From NCBI GenBank assembly GCA_000827495.1, contig KN817518.1, positions 398,405-462,404 on the forward strand: a stretch of 64,000 nucleotides of DNA, in the 5' to 3' direction. Below the pieces are notes generated by a model that saw only the letters and a program-made list of their open reading frames with translations, did no database searches and was not told the origin of the DNA. The DNA comes from Hypholoma sublateritium FD-334 SS-4. Lineage: Eukaryota > Basidiomycota > Agaricomycetes > Agaricales > Strophariaceae. Numbering within the stretch: position 1 is the stretch's first letter; each line of letters starts with the position of its first letter. Below, piece after piece: positions 11,655-23,610 of the stretch. The position numbers and the translations under genes are program-made.

Positions 11655-12790
11655 TTAGCATAGACGCGGGGCCTTAACCTCTCGATATAGTCCTTCAAAG
11701 AACTGTACGTTAGAAGCTATGTGTTAATAAGAGGTTGCTGCATACATATGAAGATTCAGAGTCGGAGCCGCCACTGCTGTATGAAAGGTCGGGGGTAGTG
11801 GGACTCGTCGGACTCGCCAGGGGACTATCAAGTTCGTCTTCAAAGTCGTCGTCCGAAGCTGATCGCTTGTTCCCAAGGCGGACATGACTGATCCAAGGAA
11901 GAGAAGATGTTAGTACCATCGGCGGAGGTGCAATACAATGGTATCGCAAAACCTCTGATATGTAGCTCAGTTAGGATAGGACCTCTAAATTTAAAGCGAA
12001 AAAATAGGCACCCACCCAAGGGCCGATATTTGAATACAAATGTGGCTATTTTTCTCAAACTGGTTACCTCCGTAGACGAAAAGGGAGTTGCCGAAGATAA
12101 TGGCGAGCCTTCACTCCGTTGCAGATAATTGGAGAAGCCTTTGTGAAGCCTATTGTCCTCGCCGACCTGGACAACGTGAATGTCCAGTGTTATCGTTCCC
12201 AGGTTTTTCCAGTCTTTCCCGATGCCTGCAGCGCCGTTAGAGTCCGTGAAACGTAGTAAGACCTAAATGTAGACTGACCGGCCGACCTGGGAAGATTGGC
12301 AAATGACAAGGGAAGACAAGACGTCGGCGAAGTTGCGATGCGAGAGAAAATTGCAGGAGCGTAGGTGCGAGCCTTTATCACTCGCCCACCGAGCTCATAG
12401 CCGTCCATTGTCACGAAACCGCTAATGTCGTAGTGGTGGATGGCCGTCGTAGGGTCAGCGAGATCGCGCCAACGGATAGAGAAGTTCTTAAATGGTTATG
12501 GTTGAATGTCAGTAGAGGTCGTAAACGATCGGATCGAGAGGAGACGGAAGCAGACGGAGGCAAAATTGAGAGATCGACGAGCAGGACGCCCTGCTCCAGC
12601 GTCGGGAAGCGGAACCAAACGATCCATACCCCGCATTGTCGGGAAATGTTTTACACACCTGGCCAGGCTCCCCACTGATCCAACATGTAACCGTGTCGCT
12701 CTCTTGGTCGAATTCCGGGGCGAACTCGTCGAGATGCACCTTATCCTCCCCCGTAATCCACGCTTCCACGCCGTTCATCTGCATAGGCAT
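11655..12790 (-). CDS. DUF7918 domain protein
   Basis: Exons 12790-12659, 12486-12279, 12225-12016 and 11954-11746 join in frame to 253 codons. A short last exon 11702-11655 ends the protein at about 268 residues. The pattern is that of the Agaricomycete DUF7918 family: an N-terminal GVEAWITG block, DTVTCWISGEPGQ, then FSIRWRDL, SGFVTMDGYELGGRV, DWKNLGTITLDIHVVQVG and the signature ATFVFKYRPLEVL. The tail is acidic/Ser-rich (SASDDDFEDELD). No function is established for the family. The C-terminus is uncertain: a 29-nt intron instead of the 43-nt one would give a basic tail ending KRMKL at 11612. The start could also be the Met two codons later. Confidence 0.8.
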
Positions 12791-13105
12791 GACCGGTACG
12801 ATTTTCTAGTCGGCTTGTAGAGAATCTGGTTTTGGATGAATTCCGAGCGAACGGAATTTTAAAAAGAAAGAATTAGGAAGGAAAGAAAGAAAAAAAGGAG
12901 AGTCTGCAGCTGCCTGACACACGAAGATGTAGGTGCTTCGAACGAGCCAGGGGGCGGTCCAGATTCGTATTCCAATCGCTTTGTAATCTACATCACGCTA
13001 TCATGCCGCATTACGTCAGCACACCACAAACGTGTCCAATAACGCCTGCGCAGCTGACGCGACTCGGACTTGTACTGATACTTGAATCTCATTTCGACCT
13101 TGTCA
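12791..13105. other. divergent promoter region
   Basis: 315 bp between the DUF7918 gene (minus) and the OST4 transcript (plus). It has an A-rich tract (about 12862-12900) and no coding frame. Confidence 0.45.
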
Positions 13106-13153
13106 GGTAAGAATGTGCCCCTCCACTGCAACATCTATCTCAACTCCATGCAG
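13106..13153 (+). other. OST4: 5'-UTR intron of OST4
   Basis: GTAAGA...ATGCAG, 48 nt, begins right after a TCAG and ends six bases before the OST4 ATG. It removes an upstream in-frame ATG from the mature message, leaving the compact 41-codon reading frame. Confidence 0.6.
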
Positions 13154-13159
13154 GCAAAA

Positions 13160-13285
13160 ATGATATCACACCAAACACTCTACACAATCGCCAATACATT
13201 GGGAATGTTCGCAATGCTCACAGTGGTCGGGTACCACATCATAGCAGTCAACACCCGCTACATAGAGCAGAAAAGGCAGCATTAA
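13160..13285 (+). CDS. OST4: Ost4, oligosaccharyltransferase small subunit
   Basis: A single exon encodes 41 residues starting MISHQTLYTIANTLG with one membrane helix (GMFAMLTVVGYHIIAVN) and a short basic tail. Ost4 homologues are 30-40 residues with the pattern MI-(S/T)-x-x-L-x-x-x-A-N-x-L-G, then a hydrophobic helix and YH-x-x-A-V-N, and this fits residue by residue. Ost4 is an ER membrane subunit holding Ost3/6 with Stt3 in the complex that transfers glycan to Asn. The upstream frame extension is removed by the 5'-UTR intron, so this Met is the expected start. The gene is easily missed because of its size. Confidence 0.85.
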   Translation: MISHQTLYTIANTLGMFAMLTVVGYHIIAVNTRYIEQKRQH

Positions 13286-13925
13286 GCAGAGGCACTACTC
13301 CACCTCAACATTGCTATTAGATAAAGTTTGGTGAGTTTGATGTTTCCCTGGTTTATTATCCTCTCATAAGTAGAATAATAGTACCATAATTTATATTTCC
13401 TTGGGCGCCAGGGATGCACTCAAATCCCACCTTGACCGAGCAAACCGATCATCGCAATTCCAGTGACTGCATCGTGGACATTGTTTGGTCGCTCAAACAA
13501 CGGTACAGAAGGGTGGACTCCTTAACGCATCAGAGGACCTCCTGGGCACGATACGGGAAGCAAAACGATCAGACAAGGAAATGAATTTGCCCCCAAAAGC
13601 TCGCGATTAGCGAAGACCAAGCGAGAACTTCTTCGTTGACTAGGTACTCGGTAATAGGTATAGAACATAGGTACTTGTAGGACTAATATTTCCAGGTTGG
13701 CACCCCAGCCCTCTTGCTAAAAGGATACACCCATGACTGGGGAAATCGACATGGACTACAAATCACGGCGACTGCCAGAAAATGAGTCCTTCAACGCTGA
13801 ATCCTCCTTTTGTCCTTGTCGGAACCTGTGACATATTAAGGTCTTTGGTCTCGCTCCTGTCACGACCAATTAGTCCAGAGTTTTAGCGGAATTACTGTCT
13901 CAATTGCTCACTTATAATTTTATGG
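13286..13925. other. intergenic region, no gene seen
   Basis: 640 bp 3' of OST4 and of the minus-strand remnant. No open frame with domain or splice support. Confidence 0.45.
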
Positions 13926-14222
13926 TTATGGCTGCTCATGATCTCGTAGGGCATACCACGTTGGCGACACCCGGTTCTTGAAGCTGGTCCATCGAGACTC
14001 TAAGGGTGCTCCGATATCGGGATGAATGGTGATCCATGTGCAAGCAACAACAGTGAGAAGGCAGCTTCGAATGATGGTCCATTTAGTGCGCTCATCGATA
14101 CATCGTAGGGTCTGCGCGACGTCGATAACCCGGAATACTAATGCCGTGTAGTCGAAGTCCGTGGGCAGCGAAGAGGAGGTTGATGCATTATAGAAGCCCC
14201 ATATCGGCGGACGGAGGGACAT
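13926..14222 (-). pseudogene. remnant of an Agaricomycete membrane-protein family
   Basis: A 98-codon frame contains TIIRSCLLTVVACTWITIHPDIGAP. This recalls a large Agaricomycete family with the block W-S-C-L-x-T-x-x-A-C-T-W-x-x-V-H-P-N and several membrane helices. Only that one block and a short upstream piece are present. The frame ends soon after FKNRV, and the usual downstream helices are not visible over the next 600 bp. It lies alone in a gene-poor stretch, so a decayed or truncated copy is most likely. A very short real protein cannot be excluded. Confidence 0.4.
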
Positions 14223-14919
14223 GTTGCAGGACAGAGTGCTGGATGCACACCGGAGTAGCTATCCAATTTTTATTAGAGGCGGAAGATATCACAATCAACC
14301 AATTGTGTGAATTGTTACAATTATTACAAGTATGAGTCTAGCTACGTCCGTATAGAGAAATAAGGCTGATCGAGTGATCTTCCCCGCTAGACTAACGTCG
14401 TCGTGCAAATGATACATTCAAATAAGCGCCCTGGTGTCAGTACCCTGATATTACGTCAGTGAACACAGCGGGCATGTGCATACAAGCTCTTCTCCTCGTT
14501 TAACCCTCGCCATACTTGAATAATACGAAAATGCGATTCGATTTCCATTTTACTCGCTCAGCCTAGCTCTACGGAACAAATATGAATATTGCATGAGGCA
14601 GAGGGTTCAGGGTATGCCAATATTCAGGTACCGGAAGGTTTTCACGATCATCGATCAGGCCTCGAGCTAGAGAAATCGCCACTTCGGAAGGTTCAACCAG
14701 GTGTCCGCACAGTCCGTCGAGAGCTACGCTACCAACCAATGGGCAACGGAGCTTTGGCCGTGCCTCGATTGACGAACGGAATGAGGGCCTGGGCGCTTAA
14801 TCAATTGATCGGATCATAAACTCTACATTGAAGCCAATACAAAACCAATATCAAGTCAATCGTAGGTATGGGAATGTGGGTGGACATCCGATGATCGTGA
14901 AGACGGCAGCAAGAGATGT
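14223..14919. other. gene-poor stretch
   Basis: About 700 bp between the remnant and the P450 gene. Reading frames are short and lack any recognisable family; I see no repeat boundaries or target-site duplications. Confidence 0.4.
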
Positions 14920-17162
14920 CTATTCGTGACTGTTACTTGCTCGAATCAGGTTCTCTGTATTCTTGGAACGAGGCGTGAGTGAAGCTTTGAATGGCTTCGG
15001 TTTACTAGAACGACAGAAACATTTTAGTATCGCGTATCAAAAGGAAGAACAGTGCACACCTGATCAGGCCAGCAGTGTACTCATATCTCGGCTCGATCGT
15101 ATTTCCACTTGCATCGACCGGTTTATTGATGTCGAAAACGGCGATTAATGATGCAACAGCCACCCAGGCCTGGTCAAATGCCATATGTCTCCCCGGGCAG
15201 ATACTGTCGTAGCTGAAAGTTAGTAAAAGGTATCAGACTTAGTCGGAGAAACACCATACCGCCTTCCAAATCCCCAGATAGCATGACCAGGATCACGCAC
15301 AGCTTTATCCAATTTGCCATCCTTTATGAACCGGCCTGGATTGAAGGAGAATGGATCAGGATAGTATTCTTCGTTATGGAGCATTGCCCTATTTTTTTTG
15401 GTCAAAGATAATTCATCCAGAATATATTAGAGATGCCTTACCAGGTGTTTGCAATGACTATGGAGCCACCCGGGATATATAATCCTCTGTATTCATCGTC
15501 AGACTTGAGCATATGAATGACAGCTATCACCAACAAAATCTGGTGAATAATTCCCATCTGAGAAAGGAAAACTTACAAGGAATAATACTATTCCATCTAA
15601 GTCCTTCTTTTATAATGGCCGTAATAAACGGCAAAGAATCTTCATCTTCGAAGTCGGGAAGATGACCAGGTTTTACAACGGAGTCTAACTGATCTTGAGC
15701 TTCCTTTAGAGCAGCGGGATTGCTCAGTAGCCCAAGGACGCAATTTGATATTAGAGCTACAATCTTAATGGGTTGTGATTATTAGTACAGCGTACCACTC
15801 AGAGCGTCACAAAGACAGATTACCGTATCCGTCCCAGCAGAGTACATCGTTCCAGCAACACTTTTAATGTTAATTTCGGTACAGATATTGTCCGCAACCA
15901 GATCTTGGTTGATTTTTTCGAGGCTCATGGTTGTAAAGCAAGGAGATGTTATTCCTTTAGCCTGTAAGGACCATAATTGAGTTTCGTTGCGATTCACAAC
16001 TTTCATGCAACACATAACCGATAATGCTTACCATTTGCTTCATCACTTCGGCGAAAGGCGCCTCGAGCACCTTCTTTGTCAACTTCCGGCACTCTCTTGC
16101 CTTTCGCTGAAATGCAGCGCCCGGAACCCACTCCGGAATGAATTTCAGGAAAGGCCACGAGTCCACCATGTAAGCACCAGGTACTCCAGCCTGAAGCATT
16201 TCTCCAAGGGCTTCTTCGGCTGCGTCGATATATTTCTCGCTGGCTGAGGGACTGTTAATGCCATATGTTATTTCCATGATCGTCTCCCCCGCCATTCTAA
16301 GGCAATTTATTAGACAGCCGTTTATACAGAAGAGGAGATTTCCAAGCATACCGTCTGAGAGCTGTCATAATATCACTGTCGGGAGCATCGAGAATTTTCC
16401 GTAGGAGGCGACGGACAGATCTCAGGGAATATGGCCGAAATTGTCGAGCAGCAACGTTATTGAATGATTGGTGCATGAGTCGACGATGCTGGCGCCTTTC
16501 GAAATATATTATTCAGGAAGTGATAAGTGAAGTGTACTTGTAATGGACTGCACCATAGCTCGCCTGGTCAAAAAGATACATTTAATATTGGCAAGACGAA
16601 ATCGCACATGTGTGGGCATACCATAGTCCATCAATGAGAAATTCCAATCGAATCCCATCAGCTCGTTGACCATGGGCATTCTTGGCCTGTAATGTGCCAG
16701 TGAATCAACAGTGAATGCATCTTTAAATTCGTGATTTAGCGCTGAGGAAAGAAAGCAATGCACTGACTTTCCAGAGTATATTGCCGACCTTTTGTCAAAT
16801 AAGTCCATAGTTACCTCTGACGTGTCTAGAATTATAAAGCTTGTTCCGGCGACGCTGAGGTGTAAGATGTCGGTATCTGAGGAGCCGTCAAGAAGGGTCC
16901 GGTATTTTGTGGTTAGCATTAACAAGGCATTATTTAATCACAGTAACATACCGAATTCTTTGCACCATCTGTGATATGTCAACCACTCAAAGCTGGATGG
17001 AATGTCTCCTAAATTTCCAATTAAAGGTAGCCCTTTTGGCCCAGGTGGAAGAGGAAGATTTTTGAATGCGCGCGGACGAAGTTTTTGCCTTCTATACATC
17101 CAAAGAAAACTTGCCAGGGCTATAAGAGGAGCCACAGTGTATAGCGCAGACGACATTGTCAC
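14920..17162 (-). CDS. Cytochrome P450 monooxygenase
   Basis: Twelve exons: 17162-16952, 16876-16768, 16686-16622, 16563-16554, 16495-16352, 16296-16032, 15961-15824, 15763-15577, 15523-15442, 15388-15260, 15203-15060 and 15004-14920. They total 523 codons with no stop. An N-terminal membrane anchor (LYTVAPLIALASFLWMY) is followed by the Pro-rich hinge LPLPPGPKGLPLIGN, WRQHRRLMHQSFN (C-helix), the I-helix AGTDT (309-313), the K-helix KEGLR (E-x-x-R), FNPGRF, and the heme loop FGRRICPGRHMA with axial Cys at about 449. This is the layout of Agaricomycete P450s near the O-methylsterigmatocystin oxidoreductase type; substrate unknown. The 10-nt exon at 16563-16554 is needed to rebuild YGELWRQHR. 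No biosynthetic gene cluster surrounds it. Confidence 0.9.
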
Positions 17163-18224
17163 GATGGAACTCGATGTAATAGATAGTGAAAAGGTTTAGT
17201 TCGGTGTGTAAGTCGCAAGCCCATAGAGGCCATAGCATAGAGGCCATAGTCGGGCCACAGCACTTATACTATTCTCATTCATCCAGTCAACGTCACGAAG
17301 GAACCGAAAGGCTCCGAAAGGAGTCTTACGACACAATCGTCGATCGCGCCGTTTCCCTATTTTTAGAACACGAATTCAGCTTCACGAATCAGACGCCTCA
17401 ATGTTTCCAATTCTATCATCTATCAGCCAATATGTATTCGCTTTGAACAGGGCTCTAGAACATACCAATCCAAATGGCCAATGAGGCCTTTGTTCGATAT
17501 ATTGTCTCCGCAGCTGTTGACAGAAGAGTCAATACTTGGCCACAGAGCGGTACCGACAGTTCTACGAAGTTGGCCGTCGAATATGTAATCCATGACTCCC
17601 CTTTTGCGTATTTTTATTTTAGCTGGTAAGTTTGTTTGGTGAATTCCATATTGCCAGTGTATGCCAACTTGACTGAGTAGTGGTAATGGGACTAGCATAT
17701 TTATTTTCTTGACGACGTCGGTATATATGTCTGCACTGTTCCGAATGATAGCTCACCGCGCCCAGCGCGCTGTCTTTTTTTGGGACCGAGAATTGGCACC
17801 CCCATGCACAGCATGGGATCATTTGTCAAGAAACGACTCCAGGAGACACAAACGAAAAAGCACATAACCTCGCAGATGATGCGAGGGAAGTATTTGTCGA
17901 CCGTGGCAGATAGGAATCATGAAAGCGTCGTTTGGGGGGCAGCTGTGAGAATACACCGCATGCATGGATGATCAATGAGGAACGATGAGGGCGAGCGGCA
18001 AGATCCAAAGCAACAAAAACACAGCAGTTTGACGGCATGAGACAGGCATATCAGCCATTTCCTTCGCTGACTTGTCAATACATTGGTATTGCTGAGTGCC
18101 GGTGGCAGGTCCCATTTGAACTTATGGAGTAAATAGTGCTTGAGGGCCCAGATGCATGATGGTAGTCGATGAAAACTATGCGCCTCATTGATTTTTGGTT
18201 TTTTTTTTTGCTGAGTTGGCATGT
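17163..18224. other. intergenic region
   Basis: 1.06 kb between the P450 promoter and the 3' end of the MYND gene. It holds a short tandem repeat (listed separately) and a T-rich tract near 18200, but no supported gene. Confidence 0.45.
17222..17249. repeat. 14-bp perfect tandem duplication
   Basis: CATAGAGGCCATAG occurs twice back to back, about 60 bp upstream of the P450 ATG. The unit contains AGGCCA; a regulatory role is not shown. Confidence 0.6.
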
Positions 18225-20103
18225 TTACAAAATCGCGTCCACCGCTGACGTCTTCGAGAATTTGTCGAACGTTGACCTCATTTCATCATAGCGTTGTGAT
18301 GACATTGGTTTTTCAAGGACAAGATATTGTGCTAGAAAATGTTTTTAGAAGATGATTGCGTCTTTCAGTGTAGAATGTACCTGATAAAGCACCATCCCTG
18401 CTGCTTAGCTCTTCTATGATTTGTTCATAGTCCTTGTACCCAGGGTCGCACTCAGATCTCATAGCAATCGGTGACGGATAGACTCGATATGATGCCCAAC
18501 CAGCCACTTGCAGTAGTTCCGATATCAACACTTTTTGCGTCCTCCAGCTTTCCGCGACGAGGGCCACTAGTTCATCTGGATATACAAGATAGGTATTTGG
18601 ATTTGGACAGCGGAAAACGAGCTCAGTCCCTGCTATCAAGACCATCTTCCGCAAGAGTTTGCAGATGACTTTGTGTGGGAATTGGTCGGATGCCCACGAA
18701 TCCGTTTGACATTTTTTGCTGCAGTAGACCGCAATATTACAACGGCCGCAGCGCTGAAATTCTTTGCCAGTACTTTGGATTGAATTCGGACAGAAGCGAG
18801 CAGAGCAACGCAAATCAAACCGAGCACTGCGGATGTGAAGCAGGGTGTTCTTCGCAATTCTATCATAAAAAGACGGGGGAACCTCTTTCAAATATGAGTC
18901 AGTGAAAGGCCGAAGTATGATCCAGCAACCGGATTTACCATATTCGGGATCAAACACGCTGAGACTCGCATCTTGTTGTGCATCTAGCAAGTACATGGCT
19001 TTATTCTCTGTAATGAAATCATGGAACATTGAGACAACCCTACATCCAAACAAATTTATTGGCGCACCTTCCTCGTCGGTCTTTTCGAGTCGCAGCTTTT
19101 CAGTGTTTATTTCGCAAATTACAGGAAACAGCGGAATTGTCGGTATCGGATCAATGTAGTGTCTCAAGGAACGGTAGACTCCCAGTCCTTGGAATGCCAA
19201 TCGGATCCTAGAGGCCTCTCGGGATGGAAGAAATAGTCGAGGGTCGTCAGCGACGTAAGCAAGCAGGGAGAAAATTTGGACGGCCTTCAGTTCATATTTA
19301 TCCAGCATGACTATTCTGCTTTCGATGGGCTGTTCTTCGCAAAAATCAGTGAAATACTCTAGGAGGGAGTCGATCTGGAAGGCAAATGCATGACCCATGT
19401 CCTTGCGCCTTGTTTCGGCGCGTAAACGGAGTGTAGTCCATGTGCGATCGAAGAGATGGCGGCCGGCGTCAATAACATGTCGAGTCAAACCAGATTCGAT
19501 AGCTGAAGGGATAAGGAGTGAGCCGCAGAATCGGATACATTGAGCAGCGACACGGAATACAAGGATGTCAGGTATAAATCGAGACCACACGATGATACTT
19601 TCCATAAGTTTGTCTGGTCCAAATGGCATGAGGTCTTCTGGGCATGTTGGCCAATTCACGGCGGTTCGTTTCGCGACAGCTTTGAGATGCGTGCCTTCTA
19701 GTGCACCTGATAAGGTGCGAAAGAGGTTGGTAAAAAATGCGATGGAACTTGTTTGTACGTCGGCACACGTCCTCGCCAATAAATCTTGTTCTAGGAATCT
19801 TCCGAATCGATGGTATCCGAGGATTTTGGTGTCGCTCATGCGACATGAGCAATGGTTGAGTTGATCTAACAAGGTCTGGGTCTCCTCGTCTGTGCGCGGA
19901 GTGAACAAGAAGTGCATGAACGACGTCCAAAATTCCAGATCTTGAGTGATGGATGCCCAGAAACCCTTGAAACCAATGGCCATTTGTGCGTCCATGATGC
20001 CTTTTTGCGAAGCACCGAGGAGGCACCGCGCACAAAAGGGAGATCCCTCGAGATTTTGGAACAGACTGGAGAGCGAAAGTTTGGCATTTTGGACGAGCGC
20101 CAT
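18225..20103 (-). CDS. MYND zinc-finger protein
   Basis: A long exon 20103-18381 plus 18331-18225 across a 49-nt intron (GTACAT...TTCTAG) gives 609 residues. Without the splice, the frame ends at 18313 with 596 residues. The body is an alpha-helical, domain-poor region of a kind common in Agaricomycete MYND families. The MYND finger sits at about 435-485: CSARFCPN, then CGRCNIAVYCSKKCQ, then FPHKVICK, giving the C-x2-C...C-x3-C...H-x3-C pattern. MYND fingers bind Pro-rich peptides, and such proteins are expanded in these fungi without known roles. The spliced end adds QYLVLEKPMSSQRYDEM and uses good consensus signals, so I prefer it. Confidence 0.82.
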
Positions 20104-21131
20104 CGTGGTCGGCGGTCGAGCTTAAAGCAGTGTCAGAGATTTAAGTTGCCACTCTCGGCATGTCGACTTGCATTTCGTGGGCGTTTCGGCACCCGGAAAT
20201 TGCCTACGAGTTGCCAGTGTGAGAAATAATTCTTTGTCTTTCTTTTGTCCTTCTTGCCCCCTTCCAATCGCTATGTTGGGCAATTGTTACCTTTTGTTTT
20301 CTCTCCAATGCAAAGAGACTAGTGTTCGTTAATCGGCCTGCAGTCTCTTCCCCGCGGATCTGTTGTCAGAAACCCTCAAGAGTTCAGTCTATGGGAGTCG
20401 GAAGACATGCCAGCACAGCCTCCTCTCCGTTCCTCTTGTCCGGACACCGAACGAAAGGCGATTTCTTTTGTTTCAAGTAAGATTCTTATCTCACGCTTGT
20501 CTACAGACACATCGAGCACCGAATCCATTCTCCAGTTCACTGGTCTATTCTAATCCATGCTCTGATATCGGCGATACAAGGCATCGCGCAACTTTTCAGA
20601 TCCCCTCTTATCTATCGGACCCATTACTTATTCCTGTTGCCTTGCGCACCGCGGTCTGGTCTTCAGAGCTTACACCCGACCTGCCCAACGTATCTCAGCT
20701 CGCACTCGCTCCACAACGTTTGACCAAAAGTCTATTGCCGCGGCTTGCCGCTTGACAGCGTGTTTCTAGCGTCCTACATAGGACCGACTCCCCAGTCCAA
20801 CCCCACATTGATGCGGCGAAGTTCGAACATCGCTTGTTATCCACAAGATCACGTGCTGATAGTTATTCTTGTCCATCGGGAAATTTGGCGTCGGCTTGTG
20901 TTCTTGCCTCCAACTTTTGGCGCGGAGTTCAAGTTGTAGTTCAATGTGGCAGAAATGATACAAGTAGAAGCGAACTTGATCCAGGGCAAGGGATTCATGG
21001 TTTTTGTGTTCCTCAACGGACTACGACAAATTACCTGGCACCGCCCGTCTTTCGCAGCAGTCGACTTCTGTGCTTACCCTCGTCCTTACATCACCCGGCG
21101 CTCAATACACCTCGACTCCAGTCTTCTCAAT
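20104..21131. other. divergent region between MYND and RNase III genes
   Basis: 1.03 kb. Frames at 20363-20755 and 20946-21148 are open but show no conserved motif. The second is in frame with the RNase III gene and could extend its N-terminus by 62 residues if transcription starts farther upstream. Confidence 0.4.
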
Positions 21132-22421
21132 ATGATTGTTGCTCTCAAGTAGGCGCGTTATCGCAACGAACGTGTGTTCTCCGCTGATTTAATCACAACA
21201 ATGCCGCAGACCAGATTTTGGCAAGGACGGGACCCTATTTCCGCCTCTCCCAGAGATCCGCACACCAAAGGTCAACCAGCAGGTGTTCACCCACCGAAGC
21301 TTCTATGCACGGCCTACCCATATCTTCGAGGATCACCCTGATGACCTTAGCCCTGATAATGAAAAGTCACTGTACGCTTATCGAGTACATTGTGCCAAGC
21401 TAATACAATTTTCCGTTTGCTAGATATGAGCATCTGGGCGACACAGTACTTGGGTTGACCATCACCAGCCTCCTCATCGAAATGTTCCCGGGTTTGCGTG
21501 TCGGTCCCTCGACTGTAAGTTGCCGTGTTCCTAAGCATCTTCGCACATTTCCAAACATCATGTCACCAGAAAATCCGGGCTATGATCGTTGGAAATCCAA
21601 CATTAGCAGAGATGTAAGCAAGAGAAGCCTGTTCGTGAGCACGGGCAGCAATAATATTTAGCTAGATCGGTAAAGTACAAACTCCCGGATCGCCTGCGTT
21701 TACACCCTGCCCAGGCAATCACACTTCGTGCTTCGACTAATATTCAAGGTTCGTGTGCTTTTAATATCTTTACTTAACCTTGTCCTACTAAAACTCAAAG
21801 CTAATCTCTTTCTCCATCTTAGCCGACGTGTTCGAGGTATGTCGTCAACCTCATTGATTATGCCCATGCAGCTGATCGCACGCCACGCAGGCGTTCATCG
21901 GCGGCCTGTACGTCGAGCAGGGGCTTGAGGTCGTCAAGAAGTGGATCAACGGCCTTTTCGCTCCGTACGCGATTGCCGCGTACAACATTGCGCGGCGCGA
22001 CCACGGCCTCCCGCCGCTCCTCGACCCCTACAGGCGCCCAAAGGCTCTCTCCGGGACGTCCTCCGCCGCGCTCGCGATGGGCGCCGCTGCGGCGCACGGC
22101 GCGCCGGCTGACTTCACAAACCTGTCGACAGTCGGCCACCTTGCGCTGTTCAACCAGCACCTACAGAAGGCAAACACGAAGGTTGAGTGGATCTACTCGG
22201 ACGGCGGCGCGCCGCGCGGAGGGGGCCCCGGCTCGGACATGGCGCTCGTGCCTGCGGAAGGCGAGCTGCTCTCGCGCGGCACGAAGGCGACGCCGGTGTG
22301 GCACGTTAAGGTTTTCGTCGACGACGACTTCTTCGGGCGCGGGCGCGGGAACACAAAGAAGGCCGCGCGTAATGAGGCTGCGAAAGAGGGTCTGAAGAAG
22401 CTTGGCATCGTCGTCTGGTAA
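21132..22421 (+). CDS. RNase III family endoribonuclease (RIIID plus dsRBD)
   Basis: Seven exons (21132-21148, 21210-21365, 21424-21514, 21570-21613, 21666-21748, 21823-21836, 21891-22421) give 311 residues. Motifs: FTHRSFYARP, the RNase III signature NEKYEHLGDTVLGL with acidic residues E60 and D64, TLAEISVKYKLP, and ADVFEAFIGGLY with D132 and E135. The four metal-binding acids of a catalytic RNase III are therefore present. Residues about 210-308 form a double-stranded-RNA-binding domain (VGHLALFNQHL near its start, FFGRGRGNTKKAARNEAA near its end). It could be the rRNA/snRNA-processing enzyme of the Rnt1 type or a mitochondrial one. Exon six is only 14 nt. The start is the Met closest to the conserved domain; an upstream in-frame Met at 20946 is possible. 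Confidence 0.85.
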
Positions 22422-23610
22422 GAGTGCCGCTGCCTGTCATCTGTCTTGCGTCTTTCCCTCGTCACACAAGCACGCCGCTTGTGTGCTTGCGGAAATCAGA
22501 CAATGCTAATAATACTTGCACTTTGTGTCTAGATCGCCGAGGTCATGGGAGGCCTGGCATGTCCTCTGCAGACTTGCGCTAGATGCCAATGTGGCCTAGC
22601 CCTGGTGTGCAGTGGGTGTGAGTGGGGCAATGTGCAATGCGTAGGAGCACGGGGGCGATTGCGAGGAATCACGGGGGTTGCGGCGAATTGTTTTCTCCAT
22701 TGTTTCGGCTGGCTGTAAATGTGTACATATGTGGGCAGCAGGGTGACGAAGATCGAGGTTTCTCCCTTTCGTCGTTGTCTGCCGGTGTATCTGCTTCTGT
22801 TATTTTGGGTGTTTTGAACGTCAGAGTCTGCTTTCTACATAAACGGCCTGCGATCGCTGCCCGCTATAATTATTTTTGGATAGATTGTATACCTTGATCA
22901 TTGAATTGCGAAGTATATCTGACTCCTTAGCTATCGTCTATACGTTATCTTTGGTAGTCCCAAGGTACATAGTCCCGATTTAAGTGAATTATTATGAGCA
23001 AGTATGCGATCTAGGTTGTCAGCGGGCTCCAAGGCTGGAAAAACGTATAGGCTACATAAAAATAAGCATAGACCCCAAATACGAGATCATGAAGAATCAA
23101 GCAAGAAATAGTATTCACAAGCCAATATTCTCCACGGCGGGCGGAGTGTGGGACCACCTGCCATCTTCGGGCCGTTTTAGTCAAGTAAACACTGAAATAT
23201 CAGACCACTCTTCACACGAATTGGGTATCTGCAGCAGCGTTGAGGTCAGACGGAGTTCGTCAGCAGCGGCGGCGGTCGTGCAAATAGAAGTGCGCCCGTT
23301 CGCGAAGATTCTGGAACGGCCGCTGCAACTACGCGCACAAAGCGGCTACAAGCGTTGTAGACCACAGGGCATCACAACCGCTTGATTCGCGATGAAAGTA
23401 ATTTGCGCTCAACGTTTCGTCCAGTACCAGAGAACGGGTCTATTTCTGGAGATCCAAAGTTCAGTGAAAAGAAAAGGTACTAAATAATGCATCGGGACAA
23501 AGCAGGTGTCGTGTAGGGGATAGAGGAGGCGCCACGGGGCCAGGGTAAATCGTGTCGTGGGTACGTAGGTGGGCGGCCAGAGAGATGTGCATGTACGACC
23601 GTCAGTATAT
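22422..23610. other. convergent intergenic region
   Basis: 1.19 kb between two gene 3' ends. Open frames here (for example 22984-23385) have no homology I recognise and no splice context. Confidence 0.45.

Noticed and set aside
20363..20755. 130-residue open frame upstream of RNase III
   Set aside because: No domain, no supported splice into the RNase III gene, and it lies in a divergent promoter region.
22984..23385. 133-residue open frame in the convergent gap
   Set aside because: No conserved motif, no splice sites and no Kozak-type context; likely chance.
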